The position numbers and the translations under genes are program-made. Shown here piece by piece: positions 1 to 11,439 of a DNA stretch of 64,000 bases. The notes below the pieces were generated by a model. It saw only the letters and a program-made list of their open reading frames with translations. It was not told where the DNA came from and did not search any database. Within the stretch, counting starts at the first letter, position 1; every line of letters begins with the position of its first letter. The stretch comes from Cytidiella melzeri (Eukaryota > Basidiomycota > Agaricomycetes > Polyporales > Irpicaceae), in contig JABYQR010000160.1 in assembly GCA_022592445.1 (NCBI GenBank), forward strand, positions 1 through 64,000. The letters are read 5' to 3'.

Positions 1-40
1 CAGATCAGCATGGAAGAGGACCAGGAGAATCACCACTTAC

Positions 41-679
41 GGCGTATGCTGAGCCGGAACCGACGTTGGCCATGATAGTGATAATGACATGCTCCTTGAT
101 TGAGAATGGGCCGGGATTGAGAGAGACACCAAAAATCTTGACTTGCGGCACGATACGAGCCCAAGCGCGCATGAGAGGGAAGGATATTAACTGGGCTACA
201 ATCTAATGCGTGAAAATTCCCAAGTCAAATGATACCAACAATCAAAGCCAACACAAAGTGACTTACACCAGTGATTGTCACGGACGGGAACCGGAAGAAG
301 AAGAACTGATCGAGCCCAGGAATGAGAATAGCCCAGCATAGACCTACGAACCATGCTCGTAGTGTCGCACATGGCATATCCATGTCATCGGTGTTGGCTA
401 CGGCGGATCGCACCTCCGGGTATGGAGAATCATCCTCTGCATCAACGGTCAGGGCGGGCTGAAAATCACGCAGCATATCGAGTCATCTGACCTAATGCCT
501 CTGCACCCTCTGCGAGGTTAGGATCGTCGAAGTCGGCTACGGGAGCAGCATCTGTGTATGAGCAGCTACGGTGAGCATACTATAGTCAATCGCATGTTAG
601 AACAGAACTCACGGTGCTTCGCTACGCCTTGCTTCTCTGTGCCCTGCTTCTCCTCGAAGGAGGTGATGTCAGTGGACAT
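41..679 (-). CDS. OPT-family oligopeptide transporter, N-terminal part (runs off left edge)
   Basis: Proton-coupled uptake of small peptides (or related substrates) across the plasma membrane is the family role. The visible exons are 613-679, 492-551, 267-458 and 41-202; the next intron starts at 40 and leaves the window. The start is the ATG at 679. The protein opens with an acidic cytosolic tail, then shows family blocks: the PxPEVRxxVxNTDD tail motif, a first helix with IPGLDQFFFFRFPSVTITG, and after the third intron LNPGPFSIKEHVIITIMA followed by NVGSGSAYA. These match fungal OPT transporters closely. Introns are 61, 33 and 64 bp; the 33 bp one (459-491) is unusually short but is needed to remove an in-frame stop. 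A TATA-like box lies about 55 bp upstream. The family call is firm; the substrate (peptide, glutathione or siderophore) cannot be told from this part. Confidence 0.9.
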
Positions 680-730
680 GGCGAACCTGGATGCGAAAGC
701 TTGGAACACAGATGGAGGGTTGTTCACCTA

Positions 731-739
731 CTTTATAAA
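731..739 (-). promoter_or_regulatory. TATA-like box of the OPT gene
   Basis: The sequence reads CTTTATAAAG on both strands and lies about 55 bp upstream of the OPT start codon at 679. The spacing fits a fungal core promoter. Function is inferred from position only. Confidence 0.45.
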
Positions 740-3007
740 GCTGACCAGGGCATCAAATGGATGATGCCCGTAATTTCAAACCGAGGCTTTGGTTTGTGTG
801 GAGATAAACAACTACTAAAATAGAAGCTTCGTCGTGTAGTCCGAAATCCGAGTGTTGGTCTGGTACGTGGATTTCAAGTTGCATAGATCCCGACACTCCT
901 GTTATGAAGTTTCGTCATAGAGCAGGCCAAGACAATCTTCGGCCCATGAAGGCCGACGTGCTGCTCCGGTCAACTTCGCTTCTCTAGCTCAGCGGCGGAT
1001 TCGTTCATCTCAGCAGGTATGCCTAACACAGCACTGCGAGTAAGAGGTCGGCCTAGTAAATACTGAAGCTGTTTTCCGGATCACCATTCGCCTGGTAGTG
1101 GCAGAAAGCTACGTATAAATATAACTCAGGGCACGCTCGTGTGATATGCAGCAGTGAACTTACCTGAACTCATGGCCATATGCATGAATTGCAGAGCTTC
1201 TTGACTCACTAATTACCACGGTTTTTGCGATCATACGAATATGCAGGCTCTTCCTTAACTCAAATTGCGACAATAACGTTGAAGGCCCCCAATCACGCTG
1301 TTCGGATATATCTACAAATGAACGAGAATAGTCAGGCTATTTATAGTTCCTTTCAGTCATGCAAGATGCATTACTTATAAAGCGTCCTTCCCTTCTAGGC
1401 AACTTTCAGGGCAGAGGTAGGTTTTCGCGATAAGTGACTCACATGCACCGAAGCCATCTTTCAGGCACCCTGACAACTTCGATAGCCACAAGCAGACCTC
1501 TGGATGAAACTTGCGTTTTTAGCCGGTCGCATTGCATATTTTCACAGGTTATCCCGCAGGTCATTGTACAGCAGAGCTATGAGCTAACACGACCCGACTG
1601 AGGCCCAAGTGGGAATATTCTGCATCGGAGAGTCTTGAGAGCGTCTAGGCTGTAGATGACTAGTTGACTCACGCATGTGCAACTCAAAGCCGGTTCCCAG
1701 CAGCTGTCCGGGCAGGAGATCAAAATAGACTACAGCCTGAGTGTTGCAAACCATTGCATATACACCTCGTGCTGTTCCTATGTGCACACAAGTGCACGCT
1801 ATGTACTAGTAATCAGTGATTTCTCGGCGCGGAACATCAATGAAAACAGTTTAGACTGGCATCGTGGGTACTTACATTCATACTACCGAATTGATTGCGG
1901 GGAGAACATGCTGCTCACAGGTCGAGCGGTGCTCGCCTTGTCTACTGTGCAGTGTAACTTGCATCGCAGAAGTCGATGGTGTGCTGGATCAGTGATCACC
2001 GCAGCGTTCGGAAGCGACTCTGCTCATGGCTTAGCTGCGCTAACAGATAGCAAAGTAGACCTATCACAGATGGTGTATCAGTACGACTCTGCTCCCTACT
2101 TCATTGAAGCAGCTTGCTCACCGGTGCACCATGGAAATCGATTACTCCCAATCTACTATGCCTTTGAGGCTCCAGTCACGCATTGCGCCAAGCGTAAGTA
2201 GGCCGCTTGCAAATGTTTGATTAATTGTCAAATTTGCGCTTTTACGCGTCATAAGGCCTAAGGCCTAAGGGACGGCAAAGAGCCAATACTTTGTCAAAAA
2301 TAACAATGCTTGGTATGACGCTGACCTCCATCACGCCGTGAAAGCGAGTCAGATATGAGAAATTGGGCATGCGTAGTAAGATCTGTAAGCACACGTGTAG
2401 TTGGTTGCCCAAGTACTTACGGCCGTAGGCTTGCGAATGGTTGACTCGCATCCGAGTCCGCGTGGCTGGCGACTGTTGAGAATGCGCCTGGACTATGATG
2501 CTACAGCAGTACCTTGGTGTCAGATACTTTCCTGATACTTGAAAATGTGCAGTAGGCGTGCAACAACAGGACATAGTCGCACAGTACAAGTGCCATGGCA
2601 GCGCTGCAACTGGAATGTTTTTGGTAAGACTTTGAAGTTTGAAACTTTGAATTGAATTCATTCATGAAGTGAGAATCACGTGCCATTTTGCTGACATAAT
2701 CGTAATGTACCACAAACGGCAAGTGTGGTTGATATTCCACCTTGATGGTTCGCTCTTTCTTCATGACCTTGCATCTCTAACTCATCTCAGCAGCAGGCTC
2801 GCTGGCAACATCTCTATATTACCTAGCTTTGTCTCTTTCTATAGTTCTGTCCTCTTATCACATACTATCACTCAACAACGACGTCGCCGGGCGCGCTCAC
2901 CGCTCGCATCTTCTTGGACTATCTACGGCCGCATCCAATACTCTGTGGCAGAATAACATACTTGTGGCCCCCTTCGGACTACTTGAACGAGATTTGTGTT
3001 TACAAAC
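740..3007. other. Intergenic stretch with no recognisable gene
   Basis: About 2.3 kb between the OPT promoter and the coiled-coil gene. A 174-codon open frame (+, 1677-2201) and a 139-codon one (-, 2242-2661) exist, but neither shows a known motif, signal peptide or coding-like composition. Several minus-strand donor-like signals (near 1165, 1430, 1665, 1870, 2415) could mark a decayed or unknown multi-exon gene; I could not assemble one. The last 200 bp are CT-rich and probably hold the promoter of the downstream + strand gene. Confidence 0.4.
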
Positions 3008-5242
3008 ATGAAATTCCCTAAGCTTGCCAGCTTTTTCAAGCGCTCCCAGTCCGACAGCGCCCTCTCCAGCCGTTTGCAATCCGCGATTAAACCTACGCAC
3101 AGACCTGCCTCTCTCTCCGACGTCGATGGTATGGTTTTGCCCCTGGATACCTCGAACCCTTTTGCCACTGAGCTCCTTGCGAATGGTGCTCTACCGCAAG
3201 CTCTTTCAGTGAACCTATCGACCAACTTGTCCAGCACCGGAGACGTCTCTTCAAATGGCACAGGAACCGACGTATCTTACGCCTCAAGTGGGCAGATCTC
3301 CGCAGCCTCGCATACAGTTGTGGTCGAGGTCTTGACTCGTCGCATTCAGGAGTTGGAAGAACGGCTTTCCCATCAAAATAGTCACATTGCGACCGACGTT
3401 GCTCTTTTGGAAGCATCTCTGGAAGGCTCAAGAAGAACATCTCTGGAGCTTCAGCATCTGAACAAGCGACTATCTACGGAACTTCTAGATCTTCGCTTGT
3501 CCTTTGATCAAACCCAGGAGGAGTTATCAGCCGTTCAGTCCAGAAACGACCGCTTGCAAACTCTGTTCGATCTCCCTATCCTCGTCTCCGTCTTTCAAGG
3601 TGTCTTGTCTGGCGAGAGTCCCTTGGACGCCCTGATTGATGCTGTTCAGCTCGCCCTCGCTCAGCCACCTGAACCTAGATCTTCTGGCAACCCCTGGCGC
3701 ACCCTCCTCGAGCCCGTAGTGGGACCGCGCTCGCCGCAGGACTATATAGCTCAGGTGAACTGCACGCTACGAGCGCGTCGTGAGAGTCGAGATTGGAGAA
3801 AGAAGGCAAAGTTTTGGAAGGTGCTCGCAAGGGAGAGTGGAACACATCGCGGAACTGTCACCCCGAGTGCCTCGAAACTATCGGACATGGGAGATGAAGG
3901 TGCCTTGGTGGCCAATGACATCAATGAAACTTCACTAAACAGCCTCGATTTACTGTCAACGCAATCGGCCCCGATACATTCTATTCTTGTTGAAACAACG
4001 GTCGAGATTTCCGACCCGGGTTCCCGGACGGTCCATGTTCCTGTGCATGTCACCTCTCCTGTGCAGTCGTCCCGCTCCTTCTCCTCGCGTGCTGGTGAAG
4101 ATCTTGCTGGCGCTAGTGCCTCTAGTACAAGCATGGCCTCTGGATCTATTTCTGGAGTGCAAGCCAAGGATCTGCGGTCGCAACTGTCTGTCGATAGAAT
4201 TGCCGAAGATGCACCGTGTCTGGAAGTTTCAAGCTGCGCCCAAGTCGTTCAGCATGATATCCCGCCTACGCAAACATATGGGAACCTTCCACCTCTGGCC
4301 TCCGTCACATTTCGTGAAAGTCATTCCATCCGTAGCATTCCGTCCAAGAAAGAGGGCTTGTTAGCAAGCTCACCTAGCAGCATTCACCGGAGGTCTAGGT
4401 CTTCAGCTCAGAACTGCCTACTCGTCGCTCTACCGGAATCTGCATCCGAGTCGCCAGTTGCGGACGCAGATATTGGGACATCTTCTACTTCAACCTTGGA
4501 GCCAGCACCCGTGCCCTGTCCAGTTTCAGACACAGGTACGGCATCTATACCGCCTACGGCTACGGTGACCGCACAGTCCGCAAGCCAGAAGGGGCGACCC
4601 GATAGCTCAGAATTTAGCTTCGGCTCTGGCTCGTGGGACCACCTCAGCAGCTTCATCACCAAGTCGTTTTCGTTCTCTGGTGCAGAAGGCAGTCCTCAAG
4701 GAACTTCAGCTACAACTGACCAACCTCGGGAGTCTGGTGCAGCTACGGATATTCTGTCTGCCTTGGAGCGTTCTCCACCTCGACAGGCTGCCCCTTCGGG
4801 ATTGACAAACACACCCGCTAGTGACCCTCGCTCAACACCCACATCGGCCTCTCCTACCCCGTCGTCGAGTCCAGGGAGCACCCCAAGCTCAAGTCCAGCA
4901 AAGAAGTCTCGTCTGCCCGTTATGCGCAAGACGAAGCCCTCGGTCCCATCTGCAACGGTTCAGTTTATCAAGCGTCTGTCGAAGAATATATCGAAGCCGC
5001 TGCTGGTGGAGAGTACTAATGCTGCGGTGATCGATGCCAGACGTGGCCATCAAGCTAAAGCTCAGAAGGGGCGTGTTGTGGGACGTCCGAGGGCTGGTAG
5101 CGCCCCTAGGCCCGAAATGAACGTCCTCAGTAAGACGGCCTCCAAGAACGTCGTTGCAGGAGGTCCAATGGTGCCGAAGGCCCAGCCGAGGAGGGACGTG
5201 TCAGGCAGCTCACCCACGAAGGCTGGGAAGAGGGTAGTCTAA
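3008..5242 (+). CDS. Intronless coiled-coil, Ser/Pro-rich protein of unknown function (744 aa)
   Basis: A single 744-codon frame with no intron, unusual for this window. The ATG at 3008 is the first in frame and has A at -3. The N-terminus is basic and begins MKFPKLASFFKRSQSDSALS. Residues about 110-195 form a strongly heptad-like helical region (VLTRRIQELEERLSHQN and following) that should be a coiled coil, ending near residue 220. A short conserved-looking segment rich in W/R/K (about 260-275, RRESRDWRKKAKFWKVLARE) follows. The remaining 450 residues are low-complexity Ser/Thr/Pro/Ala, including repeated SPxPSSSPG-like units near 620-640, and end in a basic tail. I do not recognise the family. 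A cytoskeletal or scaffold role is possible but is only a guess. It converges on the alpha/beta hydrolase with a 124 bp gap. Confidence 0.8.
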   Translation: MKFPKLASFFKRSQSDSALSSRLQSAIKPTHRPASLSDVDGMVLPLDTSNPFATELLANGALPQALSVNLSTNLSSTGDVSSNGTGTDVSYASSGQISAASHTVVVEVLTRRIQELEERLSHQNSHIATDVALLEASLEGSRRTSLELQHLNKRLSTELLDLRLSFDQTQEELSAVQSRNDRLQTLFDLPILVSVFQGVLSGESPLDALIDAVQLALAQPPEPRSSGNPWRTLLEPVVGPRSPQDYIAQVNCTLRARRESRDWRKKAKFWKVLARESGTHRGTVTPSASKLSDMGDEGALVANDINETSLNSLDLLSTQSAPIHSILVETTVEISDPGSRTVHVPVHVTSPVQSSRSFSSRAGEDLAGASASSTSMASGSISGVQAKDLRSQLSVDRIAEDAPCLEVSSCAQVVQHDIPPTQTYGNLPPLASVTFRESHSIRSIPSKKEGLLASSPSSIHRRSRSSAQNCLLVALPESASESPVADADIGTSSTSTLEPAPVPCPVSDTGTASIPPTATVTAQSASQKGRPDSSEFSFGSGSWDHLSSFITKSFSFSGAEGSPQGTSATTDQPRESGAATDILSALERSPPRQAAPSGLTNTPASDPRSTPTSASPTPSSSPGSTPSSSPAKKSRLPVMRKTKPSVPSATVQFIKRLSKNISKPLLVESTNAAVIDARRGHQAKAQKGRVVGRPRAGSAPRPEMNVLSKTASKNVVAGGPMVPKAQPRRDVSGSSPTKAGKRVV

Positions 5243-5366
5243 TCAAGGTTTATTTGACGTAGAAATGCAATTGCACCTGTCCTTGCTCGTACAGATCTAG
5301 CTGCAAAAGTATTTCACTTGCATACAGATATCGAATCCGCCTACAGCTGCTGAATGCGTCGATACG

Positions 5367-6820
5367 CTACAGCTTGCTCTGTGCACGAGCGGCAGGTCCA
5401 GGTGAAAAATTCCTTGAACAATCAGATTGTAAAGTTGCATATATAGCTTCCGCCAATTTCTTCGGTTTGAGTTGTGGGATCTACCGAATTAAGTCAAGAC
5501 ATGTTATCTGACCACAAAACGGTCAACTCACAAGATGACCGCATTCAGGAATTCTCTGGACAGTTGCGTACTGTCCCTTTGCACTGCCACTGAGAAGATC
5601 GTCTTGCACGCTGGTGGATCTGTGGGTCACGGCGCGGCGTTAAATTTGGGTCAACGTAGCGCAAGTGACATAACGTACACAAAGTCGTTTATTGCACCGA
5701 ATATGAAGTGGACCGGGAGCCTGGCACACATGTGAGACAGGTAGGTGTACGCCCGTGCTTTTGCTACAGTCTCCCGGTAGCACGCCTAGAAAAATCCATG
5801 ATCAGAGCGGAGTGCACCAGTGCTTTTTGGCTCGACGTACCAGCTCCTGTTCTTTAGTACACTTCAGAGTCACGCCTTGCTTGTCGAGATAAGTCACACT
5901 CGGTAGGTCTCTCAGGCCATGTTTCTGCGTTAGGAGTATTTTCTCAATGTGATTTGGCCACAAAAGTTGTGCAGTCAACGTACGACGTATATCTTGAGGA
6001 TCCTGGGATCCCACGCTTGATAAGAGCTTCGAGATTTGAGCTGGTTGTATGCTTCTTCATAGCTCGGCCATATGTCCCTTCTCTTGGAGGAAAGACTGAT
6101 GAGGTCGAGTTTCGGCCTGCCTTTGCTATAGAACATTGGGTCGACGAGGATGATCGATTGAAACTTGACCTCGGGCATGTATGTATCTGCGAGCATGCTA
6201 ATGATGGGTACGTTGGTGCGATTTCTTGTCATAATTTGCACTTGAGTAACGTACATGGATACTGCGCCCATAGAATGGCCAACACCCACAAGCTTCCTGG
6301 AACGAAAGTCGACGTCGATGCCGGTTCCGAGACCTGCCAGAACAGCATGTATAGAGCGTGCATACTCCTGCCAGTCGACTACCAAAATATGAACATCTCG
6401 AGACAATATGAAGACCGCTTGAGACTCACAAACAGGTGTATGACCCCAGCTCAAGAGCTCGTCGTTCAGCACCGCTGCGTCTCCATGGTTCGGTGCGTCG
6501 ATGCACCAGAACTCTCGTATCTTCACAGCGTTCCCGCTTCCCGCTTCCTGTACAACATCATACAAGTCCTCGATTGTAGGCTCCCAGTGTTCCTTGTGGT
6601 AGCCTGTCGCGTGTGCGAATACTACCGTGAGCGCTGTGTCCTCGGCGTCGGCGTCGTCGAGAGATTGCCGATATGCTGTGTTCCAATAACGCTTTGCTGT
6701 GATCTATAACGCGATTGTAGGTCTTTGCGTAAGATTCCACAGGTTGTTTTATCTACTTACGAGGAAAGGAAAACGGGGGCGCGGGTCAAAGGTGTACGCT
6801 TCATGTTGGAGAGGGGCCAT
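5367..6820 (-). CDS. Alpha/beta hydrolase (AB hydrolase-1 fold), 351 aa, eight exons
   Basis: Exons: 6761-6820, 6430-6703, 6255-6378, 5984-6197, 5841-5924, 5679-5785, 5532-5610, 5367-5480; introns are 51-68 bp with good GT-AG ends. Removing them gives one open frame of 351 codons. Family marks in order: ITAKRYW near residue 21, the TVVFAHATGYHKEHWEPT oxyanion segment, an NHGD segment, the nucleophile elbow GHSMG (Ser about 147), ILVDP, the acid in an IND segment (about 286) and CGHL with the catalytic His (about 313). All triad residues are present, so the enzyme looks active. Related fungal proteins are often labelled toxin biosynthesis protein or lipase-like, but the substrate is unknown. 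It is a stand-alone gene in sequence, and no biosynthetic cluster surrounds it. Confidence 0.88.
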
Positions 6821-7066
6821 TTCGCCGAGTGGAGACTGAAGGTGCGAGCAACTCGAAGGCATGCGTAATCGCAATCCAAGACATATATACTAGTGTCTGG
6901 CTGTACAATGCCATGAGATTAAAGACTATAGCTAGTAGCGTCGACAAACTGACATAGCTTCGGGGTCGGTCACTCCGTCGGCTTACCGGGTAGCCTGCCT
7001 ACCGGTAAGCAGTGGGTGAGTGTAGTACATGAAGCAATTCATAGACGAGATAAAAGTCAGGCTACC

Positions 7067-9193
7067 CTATGAAGACTCTAAAGTCGAACCGGGAGTCCGC
7101 GGGTGCAGAGCTACGACAAGAGCACCGTTCAAAACACCCTGGCCCTTCTTCTGCACCCACCGACCAAAACGCATCTCCTGTCCAACGCCAGCAACCAATA
7201 TAGCCGATGCAGGAGAAGAGCTTTTGGACCGCGCATGATTTTCAACGTCATGACCATTGACCGTCTTCCCTACAGCGCCGTCCGCCTGGCCTTCAGCCGC
7301 CCAGGTAAACTGCGACACCGTGCTTCGAGAACATTGCAAAATCTGAAGCGAGTTGACTACGCCGAGTGCTGGTATTGAGCCGACGAGGGAGAACGACTTG
7401 AGTTTTGAATCGACTTTCCACAGCCGAATTTCGCCATCCCAAGACCCTAGCGGGACAAGTCTCAACAGGGTGCCGCAGTGAAATCTAATATATGTCTTAC
7501 CGGAGACGAAGAGGTCCGAATAACGAAGGCACGCAAGAGCTGTGATCCAGCGCGGCTTTCGGACAATTTCCACATCCTCGGTCTCGGTATGCGATTCATC
7601 CATACCATGCGCAAGTGCCTGTGTGAACACCGGCTTTTTCTTCTGCGTCGTCCATAGGCATATTGATCTGTCCATGCCAGAAGAAATTTGTACGTGAGCG
7701 TATTTTGAAACGAATAAATCAGCAACGTACCCGCTGTCACCACCGCTCACAAAGGTGCTCTCGTCAATCATCGCAACACACTCCAGGCTGCCTTCAACGA
7801 ACTTTTCCACCACCTTCCCGCTAGATTTCTTTTTTCTTTGTTTCTCCTTTACATTTCCGTCCGCGTCCACGTCCATGTCGTCTTCCAAATCCTGCCCTTC
7901 CAAGACATCCTCCCACCCACTCCGTCCGCCTCCTCGAAACACCAGTTGACTCTCTTCCGGCACCTTCCAATACCTCACACTCTTGTCACGCCCTCCCACG
8001 CTAACCGCCGTTTCTCGTAGAAGCGTGTCGATATGTAGCACAGGTGCTTGATGCCCAAACAGTGTCTCTATGTAGCCCATGACGGATAAATCAAAGACTT
8101 TCAGACTGCGGTCAAAGGAACCGCTGTAGAGCTGTATGGGTGTTGTCGAAGTTGGCTGTGCCTTGCGAAAAGCCAGTGCCTAAGAAGTCCTGGTATGCAT
8201 GAAGAATGATGCGGATAATTATGTGAGCTCACTGATATACTGTCCCGATGCCCGCCAAACCCCTTCACCCACTCGTTCTTTTCCACATTCCAGACGCCTA
8301 TCCGCCTGTCCTTGCCCCCGCTCGCCAATAGGCTCCCATCCGGACTCAACGCCAGAGCCCAAATCTCGTCCGTGTGTCCCTTCAGCTCTTCCGACGACCC
8401 CGCTTTCGCCTTGCCCTTGCCCTTATCCTGCATAGTCGGACGTACTTTGAAGAAGGTGTGAGACTTGCGCCCAGTGCGCAAGTCCCATTTAACGATCGAG
8501 CCGTCCTTGCTGGAAGTGTAGAGCCAGCGAGCATCCTCAGATGATACAGCGGCCGTAGCAGAAAATTTGTGTCCTCGTGTGCGTAGCGTAGGGGTATTAG
8601 ATAGGTCATACTACCAACATACATAGTCAAGAAAGATTGTGAAGCAGCTAAGGACGGCACATACCGAATCAGCCACGAACAGATGTATTTTCCCCGAATG
8701 TTCCAACACGTCCAGTTTCAACCGCGACGAGATGAGCTCCCTGTCAATCTCGGCAGCGTCAAACTCTCCGTCAGCTTTCAAAGTAAAAACCTTCAGTCAG
8801 TGCTCAAATCCAACTCTCACATACGCTTAACAACAGCCTCAAAAGCTTACCTAGCCCAAGTCCCTGCTTCACCCCATCCAAATACAGCTTTGCCAGTCTC
8901 AGCCTCTTCTCGGCAGGAGTCTCGTCCTCATCCTCCTCTGCACTCTCATACGCCTCCGGGTCAACGTCCGGTGCCCTCAAGTCCATTTCGTCTACGCCAC
9001 CACCGTCGTCCTCATCATGCGTCTCATCTGATAGCTCCTCGTCCCTCGCCCTCGATGCTGGCTTTTTGCCATTCGCTGCAAACTGCTGCTTGCCCTGACT
9101 TCGTGCAGGCTTTTTTGACGTCGAAGGGCCTTCGCCCGAGGTAGACCTCTTCCGTTTCCTGGTCTTTGGATTAGCAAAGAATCCGTCTGGCAT
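7067..9193 (-). CDS. RRP9: U3 snoRNP WD40 protein Rrp9 / U3-55K (608 aa)
   Basis: A component of the U3 snoRNP that binds the U3 B/C motif and is needed for 18S rRNA processing in the nucleolus. Exons: 8851-9193, 8665-8774, 8233-8610, 7731-8179, 7501-7667, 7067-7446 (1827 nt including stop). The start at 9193 gives MPDGFFANPKTRKRKR, the usual basic nuclear N-terminus; an upstream in-frame ATG at 9232 is less likely. An acidic segment (about 55-100) and the EKRLRLAKLYL block precede seven WD40 blades, with GHTDEIWALALSPDGSLLAS, GGRDKSVRYWKVPEESQLVF and SWDGEIRLWKVD clear. The C-terminal hallmark LVAGVGQE is present. An extra stretch of about 45 residues sits just before it (roughly nt 7200-7335) with no splice signals, so it is probably a coded loop. 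It shares a divergent promoter with the CSTF2 gene. Confidence 0.95.
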
Positions 9194-9410
9194 AGTTATG
9201 GGAGAGCAAGGGAGAAGTTGGGCTCTTGCCACCGCTGCAGCTGCTGAGACTCTCTGCCGCCCAGCATCTGAAATTTTGCGTCACGTGCGGTGGTGGCGGT
9301 AAGCCCGGATGCGAACGTTAAGTTAAACTTAGGTGGCGGCCTCTGCTCGTTGCTTGATATTGTATTTCTTGGCTTCGACCAGCAAACCCGAACAAGATTA
9401 GTACGAGGAG
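9194..9410. promoter_or_regulatory. 217 bp bidirectional promoter between RRP9 and CSTF2
   Basis: The two start codons face away from each other with 217 bp between them, so both core promoters must lie here or inside the 5' ends. A hyphenated palindrome TAAGTT-A-AACTTA sits at 9319-9331, and there is no clear TATA box. Both genes act in RNA maturation, so co-expression is plausible but not shown. Confidence 0.6.
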
Positions 9411-11114
9411 ATGAGCAAAGTGGTATTTGGTATGCATTGTGCGTTATCTTGGCCGCTGATGTTTGCTAACTACGACGTTGCACAACCCTCTCGCTACACC
9501 CCCAAATCATTGCGGTGAACCAACCCATTGTTGTCTTGCGCACCGTACTACGTGCCGCTGTCAAATAGTCGGCAATGTTCCTTACAACATGGGAGAGGTG
9601 GATATTTGTTGCTGCTTCGTTGTTGTGATGTGCATAATGGAAAAACCTTCTGTATTCTAGGAGCAACTCATCGACGCGTTCAAGTCCGTCGGTCAAGTGA
9701 TAGGCTTCAGGTATATTTTACAAGTTAAGCCTTGAAACATGTAGGATTTTGCTCAAGTCAACCGTAATTCTATTCCTTGACCCAGACTCGTATACGACCG
9801 AGATACTGGAAAGCCGAAAGGCTATGGTTTTTGTGAATTCGCCGGTATGTGTCCTGCTACGCTAGAGCAGTCCCCGAACGCAGCCTCATTGTGATGAGCA
9901 TACGCACTACGCACAAACAAACTGAAGACCACGACACCGCAATGTCAGCAGTCCGCAACCTCAACGGCCAAGATGTCGGCGGACGGCCTTTACGGATCGA
10001 CCTCGCAGATTCTGATCCATTTCTGGAGGGCAAGACCACCGTGCGCGGCGAACTGATCGACTCTCAAGAGACGCGGCAGCAATGGCGAGAACGCGAACGC
10101 GAGCGGGAGCGGGACGGGTACAAAGTGCGTGATCCGAAGTCGTTTCTGGCGGACTTGCCCCCCGGCGTGCCTGTCCCTCCTGGAAAGACAGCTGGAGATT
10201 TGATCACGGAGGTGCTTGCCACCACACCGCCTAGCCAGATTTTTGAGGTTCTAGCTCAGATGAAGGTGAGTGGCTTTTCCCATTATGATCCGGTTGCGTT
10301 GAGCACCAACGAGGCCTCCTGTGTTGATTATGTGTCGCTTGCCTAGGCTTTTGTGATCACGCATCCCGACCAAGCAAGAGATCTGTTGATTGCGCACCCT
10401 CAATTAGGGTACGCAATGTTCCAAGCCTTGCTTCTGAACAAGATTGTTGACACAGCCGTGCTCGAGGTAAGCTCACTCCTTTCACCAATTCACCGCCAAC
10501 CTTTGACATCTCGCGCAGCGTATGCTCGCAGCAACCACAGGCGCAGCGGCAGCAATTCGCCCACCAGCACACATGCCTGCACCATCCTTTCACCAGCCAC
10601 CACCCATGCACCACCCTCAGCCAAACTTCAGCCAACCGCCGCCTGGCATGGGTATGCCTCCGCCTCACCTCGCAGGTCCGCACCATCCAACCCCTCCTCT
10701 GCCAGGAACTCCCGGATCTATGTATCCCGGTCCACCTCAAGCGCACATGCCACCACCTCCTCCGGCGCATTATTACAGAGGACCTCCCCCGCCGGCCCCT
10801 ACACCGCCAATACCTGCTCCAACTCAAGGACTACCTCCTGCGGCTGCGCCACCCCAGCTTGATCCCAGCTCCAGGGTATGTTCGTGCACTTAGGCCCGTG
10901 GTTTAAAGTTTAAAGTGTTGTTTTGGTTACCCTTGCAGGACATGTTGATGCAGGTGCTGAACTTGACGTCGGAGCAAGTGAACTCTTTGCCTGCGACGGA
11001 ACGAGACCAGATAAATCAGTTGGTGAGTTTTTGCTCTGTTTGTTTCTTGTGGATGGTGGGGTACTGAATACGGTGTGTTAGCGCGAGCAACTTGGGCTGC
11101 CGGCTCTCTCTTGA
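9411..11114 (+). CDS. CSTF2: Cleavage stimulation factor subunit 2 (CstF-64 / Rna15 type), 362 aa
   Basis: Binds G/U-rich sequence downstream of the poly(A) site and recruits the cleavage machinery. Exons: 9411-9429, 9569-9597, 9661-9710, 9786-9844, 9928-10265, 10347-10466, 10519-10875, 10939-11022, 11082-11114, giving 363 codons with stop. The RRM occupies about residues 1-80: RNP2-like VGNVPYNM and RNP1 KGYGFCEF, then MSAVRNLNGQDVGGRPLR. The hinge domain (about 125-200) includes ITEVLATTPPSQIFEVLAQMK and LLIAHPQLGYAMFQALLL. Residues about 205-320 are Pro/His/Met-rich. The C-terminal Pcf11-binding helix bundle is recognisable from DMLMQVLNLTSEQVNSLP to the stop. Exon 1 is only 19 bp and exon 2 only 29 bp, a feature of this 5' end. 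Intact and housekeeping. Confidence 0.95.
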
Positions 11115-11439
11115 GGATGACAACTCGTCCATTCTATTGGCGTTGCTAGTAGTTCACAATGGGCAAACACTAGTCAGCTATAGAGTACAGTTCTCTGATG
11201 TAATACGTTGATAGTATTGTCAAAAGTGCCACGATGGCAGTTAGTATACGTGCACATCCAAATAATCATGCATCCACTCTAGCAGCCACAGCTCATGATC
11301 AAGACATCAACGAGGCGTTAGTCACCGCGGCAGCATTCAAAAATGCAGATTTAATTATGAACATGCCGCGGCTACGACCACAACAACAGGACAGCGTCAG
11401 GGTGAGGTTACGGCGTGTGTTGACTCACGCATTGCTCAG
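11115..11439. other. Spacer between CSTF2 and alanine aminotransferase
   Basis: It holds the CSTF2 3' UTR and the aminotransferase promoter. No motif or gene could be supported. Confidence 0.5.

Noticed and set aside
1677..2201. 174-codon open frame on the + strand
   Set aside because: No domain, signal peptide or coding-like residue pattern, no splice partner; length can arise by chance at this base composition.
6558..6740. 60-codon minus-strand frame with an Arg-rich run
   Set aside because: It overlaps the 5' exons of the alpha/beta hydrolase in another frame and is a shadow.
7838..8435. Several Pro/Ser-rich frames on the + strand
   Set aside because: They are antisense to RRP9 exons and have no independent support.
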